A stretch of 64,000 nucleotides of DNA from Maylandia zebra. Taxonomy: Eukaryota > Chordata > Actinopteri > Cichliformes > Cichlidae. The stretch lies in NCBI RefSeq assembly GCF_041146795.1, contig NC_135168.1:37062370-37126369 (forward strand), in the 5' to 3' direction. The translations under genes were made by a program, and so were the position numbers. The notes below the pieces were generated by a model. That model searched no databases. It was not told the DNA's origin and worked only from the letters and a program-made list of their open reading frames with translations. This document shows, one piece after another, positions 63,441 through 64,000 of the stretch (position 1 is the first letter of the stretch; every line of letters starts with the position of its first letter).

Positions 63441-64000
63441 CAAATTCAAATCAAATTCAAATTTTATTTGTCACATACACAGTCATACACGGTACGATAT
63501 GCAGTGAAATGCTTAGACAACTGCTCGTGACCTGAAGAAAAAAAAGAAAAGGCTATGAATAAGATAGGAAATAAATATGAAAATTAAAAAGGGTAAATTT
63601 AACTAGGAAGGAATAAAATAAAATATAAAAATTAAAGTTAAAAATGAAATAACTGTACAACACAAATTAGAAAGAAGGGTAAATTTAACTGGGAAAGAAT
63701 AAGATAAAATATATAAATTAAAGTTGAAAATAAAATAACTGTACAACAAAATACACAATACACAGTATAGAAATATATAAGAATGTATGAAGAAATATAA
63801 ATATATATATACACAATAACAGCAGCTGTACAAATGAAGAATATAATGTCCAGTGTTGTGCAATCCACAATTGTAAGTGTCTTGTGCAGTGCAAATATGC
63901 TTAAAGTGATGAGTGAAAACAATGTCCAGAATGTCCAGTGTGTGTGTAAGAACTATATGTGTGGGTCAGTACTGTGTGGTGGTGTGATTGAGAGACCGTA
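63441..64000 (-). mobile_element. 3' part of a LINE-type retroposon, running off the window
   Basis: It begins with TTCAAA repeats and TTTTATTTGTCACATACACA, then GTACGATATGCAGTGAAATG, a familiar fish retroposon end read in reverse (minus-strand tail AATTTGAATTTG). The AT-rich interior contains an approximately 86-bp tandem duplication (starts 63,591 and 63,677). The element continues past the right edge, so its class is not fully determined. Confidence 0.6.
63591..63750. repeat. 86-bp tandem duplication within the retroposon tail
   Basis: GGGTAAATTTAACT starts at 63,591 and again at 63,677, each followed by similar AT-rich sequence ending AATAACTGTACAACA. The copies differ by scattered substitutions and small indels. 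Confidence 0.75.

Overview
The window is vertebrate nuclear DNA, most likely from a percomorph teleost. I think it is cichlid-like, but that is an impression from the repeat families, not a demonstration. The evidence is split genes with canonical GT/AG introns, GC-richer first exons, abundant CA/TG and mononucleotide tracts, and typical fish transposons: Tc1-like, hAT with 8-bp target duplications, piggyBac-type with TTAA, Jockey-superfamily and RTE-like LINEs, and a gypsy-type solo LTR.

Layout. Every gene I can support reads on the minus strand. From left to right they are: (1) the last coding exon of an unrecognised proline-rich gene (370-941); (2) a single-exon kctd12-type gene (17,856-18,707); (3) znf711, complete in six coding exons (26,507-32,850); (4) a slain1-type gene, complete in eight coding exons (35,665-44,608); (5) a beta-thymosin in two coding exons (50,585-51,925); (6) slc25a53, one coding exon (55,487-56,368); (7) prps1, complete in seven exons (59,485-62,165). 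Summed exon lengths are multiples of three: znf711 2,580 nt (859 aa), slain 1,881 nt (626 aa), thymosin 144 nt (47 aa) and prps1 957 nt (318 aa).

The gene set mixes neighbours of human Xq21-q22 (ZNF711, TMSB15, SLC25A53, PRPS1) with neighbours of human 13q22 (KCTD12, SLAIN1). Xq and 13q carry many paralogous pairs, so the kctd12 and slain genes may be ohnologs of the human 13q genes. The genes are not a pathway: they encode a GABA-B receptor auxiliary subunit, a transcription factor, a microtubule-growth factor, an actin-sequestering peptide, an orphan mitochondrial carrier and the PRPP-making enzyme.

Between genes, the most informative structures are nested transposons. They include a hAT copy with intact 8-bp TSD carrying a Tc1-like copy (6.9-8.9 kb), a solo LTR with 5-bp TSD inside a Tc1 relic (11.2-12.3 kb), a three-deep nest (45.75-48.63 kb), and an inverted pair of BED-finger transposon copies in znf711 intron 1, one arm of which is split by a piggyBac-type insertion whose empty site survives in the other arm. 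Two genic oddities stand out: an expanded VEGLE-type repeat in the acidic domain of Znf711, and a 91-bp TG tract ending four bases before a splice acceptor AG in the slain gene. I found no operon, CRISPR array, tRNA or rRNA. Nothing here is convincingly a new biological system.
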